A stretch of 5,830 nucleotides of DNA from DATLAN01 sp035527455 (GTDB taxonomy: Bacteria > Planctomycetota > Planctomycetia > Pirellulales > Thermoguttaceae): assembly GCA_035527455.1 (NCBI GenBank), contig DATLAN010000363.1, positions 1-5,830 on the forward strand. The letters are read 5' to 3'. This document shows positions 1 to 5,830 of this stretch, in pieces. The number at the start of each line of letters is the position of its first letter. The first letter of the stretch is position 1. The notes below the pieces were generated by a model. The model searched no databases and had not been told where the DNA came from. It saw nothing but the letters and a program-made list of their open reading frames with translations. The translations under genes were made by a program, and so were the position numbers.

Positions 1-1288
1 CGGCCATCTTGATCGCCGTCCCGAGATCGTGCGTGGCGATGTACGAGGCCAGCCCGTACTCCGTGTCGTTGGCCAGGCGGAGCGCCTCGTCGCACGTGCG
101 GAAGGGAATGATGGGCATCACCGGACAGAAGGGCTCCTCGATCATGATTTCCATTTCCGCGGTCACGTCGGTGATGATCGTCGGTTCCACGAAATAGCCG
201 ACCGAAGGCTCCTTGGGCCGGCCGCCGCCGCAAAGCAGCTTGGCGCCCTTGTCCAGTGCGTCTTGAATCAATCGCAAGGTCTTCTCGCGATGGCCGGCGG
301 TGGTCACCGGGCCCATGGTCACGCCGTCGTCCAGCCCGTTGCCCAAGACGAGTGCCTTCGCTTCGGCCACGGCCGCCTCGCAGAATTCCCCGTAGATGTC
401 TTCGTGAATGTAGAAGCGGCTGGCGGAGATGCACGACTGGCCGGCGTTGCGGAACTTGCTGGCCGCGGCGAACCGGGCCGCCGCTTGGGCCCCGTAATCG
501 GGAAAGGCCACGAACGGCGCGTGGCCGCCCAGTTCGATCGAGATGGTCTTCACACCCGCCGCCGAGCGCTGCATGATCTGTTTGCCGATCTCGGTCGAGC
601 CGGAGAAGCTGATCTGGCGGACCTTCGCATGGGCGTAGAACGCCTCCATGCACTCTTCGGCCGGTCCGACCACGAGATTGGCCACGCCCGGCGGCACGCC
701 GGCGTCTTCCATGCACTCGAACAGCTTGATCAGGTTCAGCGGCGTTTCGGTCGACGGGCGGCAGACGCACGTGCAGCCGGCCGCCAACGCCGGGGCGATC
801 TTCCGTCCCTGCAGGAACAGGGGGAAGTTCCACGGCGAGATCATCGCGCAGACGCCGATCGGTTGATGGAAGATGAACAGCCGCTTGTGGCGAAAATGCG
901 ACGGCACGATCTCGCCGTACACCCGGGTGCCCTCCTCGGCGTACCACTCGAAGAACGTCGCGTTGGCCAGGACTTCGAGCCGGGCTTCGGCCAGCGGCTT
1001 GCCTTGCTCCATGGTGAGCGCTTCGGCGATCTCGTCGACGCGCTGGCGGATCAACTCGCCGGTCTTCCGCAGCGGGATCTCTCGCTCGTAGGGCGTCATC
1101 GCCCGCCACGACCCCAGCGCGCTGTGCGCGGCCTCGATCGCCCGATCGGTCTCCGCCCGGCCGCAGCTCGCCACCTGGCAGAACGTCTCTTCGGTGGCCG
1201 GGTTGATCACGCCGACGGTCCGGCCGGAGTCGGCTTCGCACCACCGGCCGTCGATGTAGAGGGAACCGCGAATCTGGGGAGTCAGCAT
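1..1288 (-). CDS. Succinate-semialdehyde dehydrogenase-type NAD(P)-dependent aldehyde dehydrogenase (3' end beyond window)
   Basis: This is a cytoplasmic aldehyde dehydrogenase that oxidises an aldehyde to a carboxylate with NAD(P)+. The reading frame is open from the ATG at 1288 to the window edge and gives 429 residues; the family is usually about 480, so the C-terminus is missing. Visible motifs are PWNFP (152-156, oxyanion Asn154), FSGSTEIG (228-235, Rossmann fold), ELGG with general base Glu252, NAGQSC with catalytic Cys286, and EEPF (384-387). The Glu252-to-Cys286 spacing of 34 matches the family. Arg162 (in GRKIAPAL) and Arg280 (in KFRNAGQ) align with the two arginines that bind the substrate carboxylate in human ALDH5A1, which favours a semialdehyde-acid substrate such as succinate semialdehyde. 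The third substrate residue, a C-terminal serine, is off the window. The usual cofactor lysine is Arg177 and the usual NAD-selecting glutamate is Thr180, so cofactor preference is uncertain. The second cysteine of the ALDH5A1 redox switch is absent (SCIS). No strong Shine-Dalgarno precedes the start. Family call is firm; exact substrate is inferred. Confidence 0.93.
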   Translation of the reverse strand, partial: MLTPQIRGSLYIDGRWCEADSGRTVGVINPATEETFCQVASCGRAETDRAIEAAHSALGSWRAMTPYEREIPLRKTGELIRQRVDEIAEALTMEQGKPLAEARLEVLANATFFEWYAEEGTRVYGEIVPSHFRHKRLFIFHQPIGVCAMISPWNFPLFLQGRKIAPALAAGCTCVCRPSTETPLNLIKLFECMEDAGVPPGVANLVVGPAEECMEAFYAHAKVRQISFSGSTEIGKQIMQRSAAGVKTISIELGGHAPFVAFPDYGAQAAARFAAASKFRNAGQSCISASRFYIHEDIYGEFCEAAVAEAKALVLGNGLDDGVTMGPVTTAGHREKTLRLIQDALDKGAKLLCGGGRPKEPSVGYFVEPTIITDVTAEMEIMIEEPFCPVMPIIPFRTCDEALRLANDTEYGLASYIATHDLGTAIKMA

Positions 1289-1317
1289 GGAAACGTCCGT
1301 GGTTTACGGGTTACCTG

Positions 1318-1429
1318 TGGGTGGCTGGGGTCGAGGTGCGAGGAACGAGCACCGAGCCCCCAGACCTGGCCAGACCCGGCTTCCTGGGGGCGAAGCACTC
1401 GTTCCTCGTGCTTCGACCCCAGCCACCCA
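1318..1429. repeat. REP-like hairpin doublet (inverted, BIME-like)
   Basis: Bases 1318-1363 match the reverse complement of 1384-1429 at 38 of 46 positions, with a 20-base spacer. Each arm is itself a 39-base hairpin. The left one (1325-1363) has an outer stem CTGGGG/CCCCAG, a 4x4 internal loop, an inner stem GGTGC/GCACC and loop GAGGAACGA. The right one (1384-1422) has the same outer stem, one mismatch, an 8-bp inner stem CGAAGCAC/GTGCTTCG and the complementary loop. A flank TGGGTGG lies on the outer side of each unit, which gives the units a direction. This is the layout of paired repetitive extragenic palindromes. No REP-associated transposase gene is in the window. Membership of a dispersed family is inferred, since only this one pair is visible. 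Confidence 0.75.
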
Positions 1430-1564
1430 ACCGGCACAGGGCCGGGGGAGACAGGTTTGGAAACTAACCGCTCCTATAGTCCACGTCAAGCCCCGACAGT
1501 GGCAACGCCTCCGCGATTCGGTTATGCTCGGCATATCCGCGGGATCTCCCCAAAAACCTCAAAC

Positions 1565-1570
1565 GAGAGG
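1565..1570 (+). promoter_or_regulatory. Shine-Dalgarno for the glycosidase gene
   Basis: The purine run GAGAGG lies 7 bases before the ATG at 1578. It supports that start over upstream in-frame ATGs such as the one at 1287, because the protein from 1578 begins directly with a basic stretch and a hydrophobic export signal. An out-of-frame ATG at 1573 is unlikely to be used. Confidence 0.7.
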
Positions 1571-1577
1571 TGATGCC

Positions 1578-4205
1578 ATGAGCTACTGCCGTCCTTCGCG
1601 TTGCCGGGTCGTTCTCTTGATATGGCTTGCCGTGCCGGCCGTCGTCTGCCCCCTTCGGGCCGAAGAGCCGTTCGACTACTTTCGCAATTCGTACAGCGTC
1701 ATCGGATTGAAAGACTACCAGCACGGCACGCGAATCACGCCCGAAAACGAACTCCTCCTGGCCGACAAGAAGACCGTCCGCATACGGTTCGCCCAGCAGG
1801 GGACGCCCCTGAGCCGCAAGCAAACCAAGACGCTCCTCGACGGCTGGCTGCCCGTGGTCTTGATCGCCGCCGAGGACGGACCGGTGCGATACGATTTCAC
1901 CCTCTGGGCCACGCCGCTGCCGACGGTCAAAGACTGGCAAGCGGCCTTCGACTGGCCGACCGAGGGCGAGAACTTCCTGAACTGGATCGCCTTCGAAGCG
2001 ACCAACACGGGCGACGCACCCGCGGAGGCCCAAGTGAAAATCGAACCGACCGGCTCGGCGGACGCGACGATCGGCGAGTTCACCTGGCCCCTGTCGCCCG
2101 GGCAAAGCAGGAAGGGAGTCGTTCGCATTCCTTTCTCGCCGGTCGATGACGCCGCTGCCTTTGCCGAAGAAAGCCCCGACGTGTGGCTCGAGCGCACCGT
2201 CGATTACTGGCGGCGTCTCATGGCCGAAGCTGCGCGGATCGAAGTGCCCTGCCGGAAAGCCAACGAAACGCTGCTGGCCTCGCACGTCTGCCAGTTGATC
2301 GCCAACGACCACGGCGAGATGCACGCGGGCGAAGGTTTCTACGACCAGTTCTACATCCGCGACGCCGCGTATCAGTTGATGGAACTCGAAGAGGCCGGGC
2401 TCGGCGACGCCGCGCGCAAGGCCGTCGCCTTCTATCTCAGCCGCCAGCGGCCCGACGGCCGGTTCGAGACCCAGAAGAACCAGTTCGACGCCAACGGCCA
2501 GGCCCTGTGGACCCTCTGGCAGTTCCACAAGATCACCGGCGACCGTGCGTGGCTGGCCGAAGCCTATCCGCAGATGCGCCGGGCGGTCGATTGGATGATG
2601 CAGGCCCGGCGCGAAGCGCCCGCCGATTCGCCCTTTGCCGGCGTGCTGCCGGCGGCCCCGGCCGACGGCGAGTATCTTTGGGACGGGAAACACCACATCG
2701 TCGGCTACGATATCTGGAATCTCCGCGGACTGCTGTGCACGGCCGACGCGGCTCGCATCCTCGGCAAGGCCGAAGAGGCCGATGAATTGCTCCGCGAGGC
2801 CGAACTCTATCGCGCGGCCGTCGACGCCGCCTGGCAGCGAACCGGCCTGGCCCACTTCCCGCCAAGCTGGGAGAAAGACGGAACGCACTGGAGCAACACC
2901 GAAACGCTCTGGCCGACCGAGCTTTTCGCACGCGACGACCCCCGCGTGGCCGCGCTCGTCCGGCACGCCCGGGCGGAACACGGCGGCGGTTTCCACGAGG
3001 GCACGATCCGATGGCTGGGCAGACCAGACGCCATCCACCCGTACATGTCGGCCTACACCACCATGGCCGACCTGGTTCGCGGCAACGACGAGCAGGTGGT
3101 CGAAGATTTCTATTGGTACCTGCTGCACTCCTCGGCCACGCACGCCTTCCCCGAGGGCATCTACTACAAGCGGCGATTCGCCTGGAGCAGCACGATTCCC
3201 CATCCGACCGGCGCGAGCAACTACGCCTTGATGCTGCGGCACATGCTCTTGCACGAGGCCGGCGACGAGCTGCACCTTCTCTCGGCCGTGCCCGACTGGT
3301 GGCTCGGCGACGGCGAAGAAATCCGCGTGGAAAGGGCGCCGACGCACTTCGGCCCGATGGGCTTCTCGGTCCGCGGCACGGCCGCCGGCGTGACACTCAC
3401 GCTCGACCCGCCCCGACGGCAGCCGCCCAAGCGAATCGTGCTGCACCTGCCCGAGTCGCGGCCGCTGCTGGGCACGCCGCCCGAAGGCGTCGAGGTTGTC
3501 GTGCGGTCGCCGCAGAAGACGCGATGGGATTTCCCCACGGTGGTGAAGCTCTACACGGACCAGGCCGGGCCGCTGTTGAAGCCGATTCCGGGTCTGGTCC
3601 CGCTGCCGTTGGCCACAACGCTTGCCGCCGATTCGTGCCGGATGCTCGATCTGACCCCGCTGGCGAACACCGATCCGTTTCGGGCGCCGTTCGGCGTCGA
3701 GAACCCCGGCAAGTACCTCTTCACCGGCCTGCCGACCGGCGTGCAGACGGCCGCTGGCGTGCCGTTCGAGATCATCGACCCGGCGAAGAACGAAGGACGC
3801 GGGCTGGTCGTGCTCCATTCGCCGCGGGCGCCGACCCATCGCGCCTGGCCGAAGCAGGTCGAGATTCCCGTTGGCCGACAAGGCAAGCGGCTCTTCTTCC
3901 TCGGCAACGTCCACGGCTGGGACCCGCAAGACCCGGGCACGGGGCCGTGGGGGGCGGTGGCCGAATACGTGATCCACTACACCGACGGCCAGACGCAGAC
4001 GGTCCCGCTGATCACCGGCCGCACGGCCGACGAATGGGCCATGCCGCCGCAAGCCGAAGAAACGACCGTCGCCTTCCGCGGCGAGCCATGGCACCTAAGC
4101 ATACTCGGCGTCGAGCTGCGGCCGGTGGAAATCTCGAAGATCGTTTTCCACGACCTCGCCACCCCCGCCGCCCCGCTGCTGGCCGCGGTGACGTTGGAGC
4201 AGTAG
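1578..4205 (+). CDS. Exported six-hairpin (alpha/alpha)6 glycosidase-like protein, specificity unknown
   Basis: The 875-residue product has a signal peptide: basic start, hydrophobic segment around 11-24 and a likely signal peptidase I cut after PLRA at residue 28. It should act in the periplasm or outside the cell. Residues about 29-215 look like an N-terminal beta-sandwich (for example NSYSVIGLKDY). Residues about 216-600 resemble the six-hairpin toroid of glucoamylase, rhamnosidase and debranching-type hydrolases: FYDQFYIRDAAY (254-265), QFDANGQALW to GDRAWL (302-326), HHIVGYDIWNLRG (372-384), HWSNTETLWPTELF (437-450), FHEGTIRW (472-479), HPYMSAYTT (487-495) and HPTGASNY (542-549). Asp262, Glu442, Glu448 and Glu474 are acidic residues in these blocks and so active-site candidates, but I cannot assign the catalytic pair. 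The C-terminal part is beta-rich, with MLDLTPLAN (689-697), GVPFEIIDPAKN (727-738), RLFFLGNVHGW (771-781) and YTDG (801-804), a domain style I associate with planctomycete exported proteins. It is divergent from the dehydrogenase and convergent with the DUF1559 gene. The fold is likely; the substrate is not known. Confidence 0.85.
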   Translation: MSYCRPSRCRVVLLIWLAVPAVVCPLRAEEPFDYFRNSYSVIGLKDYQHGTRITPENELLLADKKTVRIRFAQQGTPLSRKQTKTLLDGWLPVVLIAAEDGPVRYDFTLWATPLPTVKDWQAAFDWPTEGENFLNWIAFEATNTGDAPAEAQVKIEPTGSADATIGEFTWPLSPGQSRKGVVRIPFSPVDDAAAFAEESPDVWLERTVDYWRRLMAEAARIEVPCRKANETLLASHVCQLIANDHGEMHAGEGFYDQFYIRDAAYQLMELEEAGLGDAARKAVAFYLSRQRPDGRFETQKNQFDANGQALWTLWQFHKITGDRAWLAEAYPQMRRAVDWMMQARREAPADSPFAGVLPAAPADGEYLWDGKHHIVGYDIWNLRGLLCTADAARILGKAEEADELLREAELYRAAVDAAWQRTGLAHFPPSWEKDGTHWSNTETLWPTELFARDDPRVAALVRHARAEHGGGFHEGTIRWLGRPDAIHPYMSAYTTMADLVRGNDEQVVEDFYWYLLHSSATHAFPEGIYYKRRFAWSSTIPHPTGASNYALMLRHMLLHEAGDELHLLSAVPDWWLGDGEEIRVERAPTHFGPMGFSVRGTAAGVTLTLDPPRRQPPKRIVLHLPESRPLLGTPPEGVEVVVRSPQKTRWDFPTVVKLYTDQAGPLLKPIPGLVPLPLATTLAADSCRMLDLTPLANTDPFRAPFGVENPGKYLFTGLPTGVQTAAGVPFEIIDPAKNEGRGLVVLHSPRAPTHRAWPKQVEIPVGRQGKRLFFLGNVHGWDPQDPGTGPWGAVAEYVIHYTDGQTQTVPLITGRTADEWAMPPQAEETTVAFRGEPWHLSILGVELRPVEISKIVFHDLATPAAPLLAAVTLEQ

Positions 4206-4210
4206 CCTGG

Positions 4211-4261
4211 AAAAAGGGGACATTCTACTTTTTGCGGATAAGTAGAATGTCCCCTTTTTTT
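4211..4261. terminator. Bidirectional intrinsic terminator between convergent genes
   Basis: Bases 4211-4230 are perfectly complementary to 4240-4259, giving a 20-bp stem with a 9-base loop (4231-4239). The stem starts with five A and its 3' side ends in seven T (4255-4261), so a U-tract follows the hairpin in transcripts from either side. It lies 5 bases after the glycosidase stop and 41 bases past the DUF1559 stop, the right place to end both convergent transcripts. The core GGGGACATTCTACTT resembles dispersed palindromes that I recall from other environmental bacterial genomes, so it may also be a repeat copy; that part is from memory and unverified. Confidence 0.85.
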
Positions 4262-4302
4262 CCCGGGGCGAAACTGCGCTGCGCTGGTTCCGGCCTACGA
4301 AT

Positions 4303-5301
4303 CTACCGATCCACGAAGACGATGACGCCCCGCGTCCATACGCACCAGACCAGCAGAACGACCGAGACGACCAGGGCCACCACGGCCAGCACGTGGGGCC
4401 AGTGGATTCTTTTGGGGCCAGTGAACTCCGGAGAATCCCAATCGATTGTCTCGCCACCGTTGGCGGTGAGCAATGCTTTCAGTGAATTTGGGGACATGCG
4501 CTCATGAAGAGGCACTACTTTGTCGACGAAGTCCACATGGGCGACCGGCTCGTCGTGGTGGAAGTAGTCGCCTTCGTGGACGTGCGGGCTTGAAATGCCT
4601 TGGCCCCGGTCGGGATTGACGCCTGCGAGGGCCTGTTCGAAGGACAGGTCTCTCGGCTCCATCCAGTTGATATCCGAGTCGGCGACTTCGACCAACAGGA
4701 TGGTGTTGTCTAATCCGTCGGAGATATCACCCTCTTTCATCGGCTCGGCACCGCGCCAGGCGGCCTGAGGACCGACCACGGCAACGTAGTTCGTCAACGG
4801 AGGCTTCACAGAGCTGCCCGGACACACAAAACACGAAGGCATCTTGCACGCCAGTTTGCCGTTGTTCGGGCCGTTCCAGGGCTCGTTGAAGTTGTATTGA
4901 GAGTGTAGCCCCTTTTCCCCAAGATAGGGCAGCAACAGCACGCGCCAACTATGCATGGGCGTCCCATCAGTACCGGGAACGTATGCTGGTGGAAAGCAAC
5001 CATGTTCGGCATGGTATGCGCGCAATGCGCAGGAGATCCCGTGCAGGTTGTTCATGCACTGGGTTCCCGGTGATTGTTCACCGTTAATGAGCGCCCGAGG
5101 CCACAACAGCCAGCAGACGAAGCACAGCGCCAGTGCCCCGCAAAGTCCCTTGATGCGGTGTTGATTCCAATGGACGAAGCGGATCAAGACGAGAGCGCCC
5201 ACGAAAAGCAGAGCAAATACGAACCCGCTCGGCCCAAACACGGCCAGCGACGTGCAGAAGACGAGGAACACCAACAGCAGGGTTTGAAGGCTGAATTGCA
5301 C
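4303..5301 (-). CDS. DUF1559 (SBP_bac_10-like) membrane protein
   Basis: This 332-residue protein carries the DUF1559 signature, a family expanded in Planctomycetes and without a settled biochemical role. The signature appears as QCMNNLHGI (81-89), HGCFPPAY (100-107), HSWRVLLLPYL (117-127), YNFNEPWNGPNN (136-147), CPG (160-162), TNYVAVVGP (170-178) and DISDGLDNTILLVEV (192-206). Typical members begin with a prepilin-like cleavage and methylation motif before one hydrophobic helix. This one instead begins MQFSLQTLLLV, has three predicted membrane segments (about 5-22, 25-43, 52-68), and ends with another (about 302-322), so the DUF1559 part lies between membrane anchors. A histidine-rich stretch, HVHEGDYFHHDEPVAH, covers 240-255. 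The start is GTG at 5301; no strong Shine-Dalgarno is seen, but the MxFSLxTLLL opening fits planctomycete membrane proteins. It is less GC-rich in places than its neighbours. It lies 126 bases downstream of the NPCBM gene on the same strand. Confidence 0.88.
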   Translation of the reverse strand: MQFSLQTLLLVFLVFCTSLAVFGPSGFVFALLFVGALVLIRFVHWNQHRIKGLCGALALCFVCWLLWPRALINGEQSPGTQCMNNLHGISCALRAYHAEHGCFPPAYVPGTDGTPMHSWRVLLLPYLGEKGLHSQYNFNEPWNGPNNGKLACKMPSCFVCPGSSVKPPLTNYVAVVGPQAAWRGAEPMKEGDISDGLDNTILLVEVADSDINWMEPRDLSFEQALAGVNPDRGQGISSPHVHEGDYFHHDEPVAHVDFVDKVVPLHERMSPNSLKALLTANGGETIDWDSPEFTGPKRIHWPHVLAVVALVVSVVLLVWCVWTRGVIVFVDR

Positions 5302-5345
5302 TGCGGAAAGCCTGCGATGGGAGAGATGCCCTGGCCCGTGGGTTC

Positions 5346-5375
5346 ATTGTACGATAGGTGCGGGCGAAGCCGCAA
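5346..5375 (-). promoter_or_regulatory. Weak promoter-like match before the DUF1559 gene
   Basis: On the minus strand TACAAT (5351-5346) resembles a -10 box about 45 bases before the GTG start, and TTGCGG (5375-5370) lies 18 bases upstream of it as a poor -35. The -10 match is good, the -35 is not, and planctomycete promoters are poorly defined, so this is a suggestion only. Confidence 0.22.
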
Positions 5376-5381
5376 GCGGCT
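5368..5381. repeat. Short GC-rich palindrome
   Basis: AGCCGCAAGCGGCT is a perfect 14-base inverted repeat in the 126-base gap between the NPCBM stop and the DUF1559 start. It has no T-tract, so it is not a typical terminator by itself. It could be a fragment of a dispersed palindrome or could mark an RNA hairpin in a joint transcript. Confidence 0.5.
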
Positions 5382-5409
5382 GTAGTGGGCGGGGGTGGCG
5401 CGACTTTGT

Positions 5410-5427
5410 GGCGGGCTGGAGCCCGCC
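5410..5427. repeat. Hairpin GGCGGGCT/AGCCCGCC abutting a stop codon
   Basis: An 8-bp perfect GC-rich stem with a 2-base centre lies directly against the TAG stop of the NPCBM gene (5430-5428, minus strand). In the minus-strand transcript it would form immediately after the stop. No T-run follows, so it would be an atypical terminator or a 3'-end stabiliser. The sequence TGGCGGGCTGGAGCCCGCC resembles a palindrome that I recall as widespread between genes in planctomycetes and other GC-rich bacteria; this is from memory. Confidence 0.6.
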
Positions 5428-5830
5428 CTACTCGACCAGTCGGGCGTTGAGCCAGGCGGCGCGGTCGTGTTGGTCGGCGCGGTCGGCGAAGTCGACGATC
5501 AGGTCGAGACGCTTGGCGCCGCTGAGATCGACCGAGATGGGCACCGGGGACTCGCCGCCGCGGATGATGTTGCTGGTGTGTGTTCGCTCGCGGTCGACGT
5601 AGACGCGAAAGACCACGCTGCCGCGGCCGGCGGTCGAGTCGTCGATGCCCAGGGCGGCCTGGAAGCGGCGGTAGGGCCGGTCGAGCAGGTAGGTCAACTG
5701 CGAATAGCTGTGCACGCCGATCCCCTTGAGATACAACCGCCCGGCACATCGCAGCCGGCCGCCGGCGATGTTCTCGTCGCGGCGCCAGGCGGGCCAGTTG
5801 AGGTCCAGATAGGGCTCGTGGCGCTCGGCG
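5428..5830 (-). CDS. C-terminal NPCBM-domain protein (5' part beyond window)
   Basis: The frame is open from the right window edge to TAG at 5430-5428 and shows the last 133 residues of a larger protein. The visible part matches an NPCBM domain, a putative carbohydrate-binding beta-sandwich often found at the C-terminus of exported planctomycete proteins. The hallmarks are LYLKGIGVHSYSQLTYLL (5736-5683), the run YRRFQAALGIDDSTAGRG, VVFRVYVD, a linker to NIIRGGESPVPISVDLSG, then LDLIVDFADRADQHDRAAWLNARLVE at the end. The upstream residues NWPAWRRDENIAGG also fit the lead-in to such domains. The TTG codon at 5736 lies inside the domain and is not the start. The function of the N-terminal part, and whether it is an enzyme or a binding protein, cannot be told from here. 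It lies in the same direction as the DUF1559 gene and could be in one transcript with it. Confidence 0.85.
   Translation of the reverse strand, partial: AERHEPYLDLNWPAWRRDENIAGGRLRCAGRLYLKGIGVHSYSQLTYLLDRPYRRFQAALGIDDSTAGRGSVVFRVYVDRERTHTSNIIRGGESPVPISVDLSGAKRLDLIVDFADRADQHDRAAWLNARLVE

Larger units (their letters stand above)
1289..1577. other. Divergent intergenic region with REP-like pair
   Basis: These 289 bases separate the divergent start codons of the aldehyde dehydrogenase (minus) and the glycosidase (plus), so promoters for both should lie here. I see no convincing gene on either strand; the long open frames crossing it are extensions of GC-rich shadow frames. The main structure is the inverted pair of hairpins at 1318-1429. 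To its right, 1430-1577 is less GC-rich in places and holds only weak promoter-like matches, such as TATAGT at 1475-1480 and TATGCT at 1523-1528, without well-spaced -35 partners. I therefore do not call a promoter. Confidence 0.7.

Noticed and set aside
1318..1363. Riboswitch in the leader of either divergent gene
   Set aside because: The structure is explained by simple palindromes, and I recognise no ligand-binding core motif.
1318..1429. CRISPR array or insertion-sequence end
   Set aside because: There are only two units, in inverted orientation, with no spacer series, no transposase and no target-site duplication.
29..1573. Long plus-strand open frame of 514 codons
   Set aside because: It is antisense to the aldehyde dehydrogenase, whose motifs and catalytic residues are intact on the other strand. 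Its translation is rich in Arg, Gly and Ala with no recognisable domain.
1287..1577. Upstream in-frame extension of the glycosidase gene to an ATG at 1287
   Set aside because: The extension runs through the REP-like pair and would place 97 extra residues before the signal peptide. The ATG at 1578 has a good ribosome site.
1464..4094. Minus-strand open frame of 876 codons opposite the glycosidase
   Set aside because: Its length is striking, but it mirrors the codon bias of a GC-rich gene. The translation is low-complexity Arg, Gly, Val and His without a domain, while the plus strand has a signal peptide, a ribosome site and conserved blocks.
3011..4507. Plus-strand frame of 498 codons overlapping the glycosidase end and the terminator
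   Set aside because: It is a shifted frame of the glycosidase that runs through the terminator and antisense to the DUF1559 gene; the product has no recognisable domain.
5084..5749. Minus-strand frame of 221 codons spanning the gap
   Set aside because: It is out of frame with both the NPCBM and DUF1559 proteins and encodes an Arg- and Pro-rich shadow product.

Overview
The window looks like chromosomal DNA from a planctomycete, probably of the Pirellulales type. The evidence is a GC-rich background, a DUF1559 protein (a family expanded in Planctomycetes), the C-terminal end of an NPCBM-domain protein, and a secreted six-hairpin glycosidase with a C-terminal domain style common in these bacteria. 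The lineage call is an inference from gene families; no rRNA or other marker gene is present.

Layout, left to right. Bases 1-1288 (minus strand) hold most of an aldehyde dehydrogenase of the succinate-semialdehyde dehydrogenase type; its last 50 or so residues lie beyond the left edge. Bases 1289-1577 form a divergent intergenic region containing two REP-like hairpins in inverted orientation. Bases 1578-4205 (plus strand) encode an 875-residue exported protein with a predicted (alpha/alpha)6 glycosidase core between beta-rich domains. It ends just before a perfect 20-bp stem-loop with flanking A and T tracts (4211-4261), which sits between convergent genes and looks like a two-way terminator. 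Bases 4303-5301 (minus strand) encode a membrane-anchored DUF1559 protein that starts with GTG. A 126-base gap follows with two short GC-rich hairpins. Bases 5428-5830 (minus strand) hold the C-terminal NPCBM domain of a larger protein whose beginning lies beyond the right edge.

How the genes relate: the glycosidase and the NPCBM protein both point to extracytoplasmic carbohydrate handling, and the dehydrogenase is a cytoplasmic oxidoreductase that might oxidise a semialdehyde from a breakdown pathway. The gene order does not prove a shared pathway. The dehydrogenase and glycosidase are divergent and could share a control region. The NPCBM and DUF1559 genes lie in the same direction and could be co-transcribed.

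I found no CRISPR array, tRNA, rRNA, transposase, phage gene or defence system. The items most worth a second look are the REP-like pair with compensated stem changes, the cofactor-site substitutions in the dehydrogenase, the unusual membrane layout of the DUF1559 protein, and the unassigned specificity of the glycosidase.
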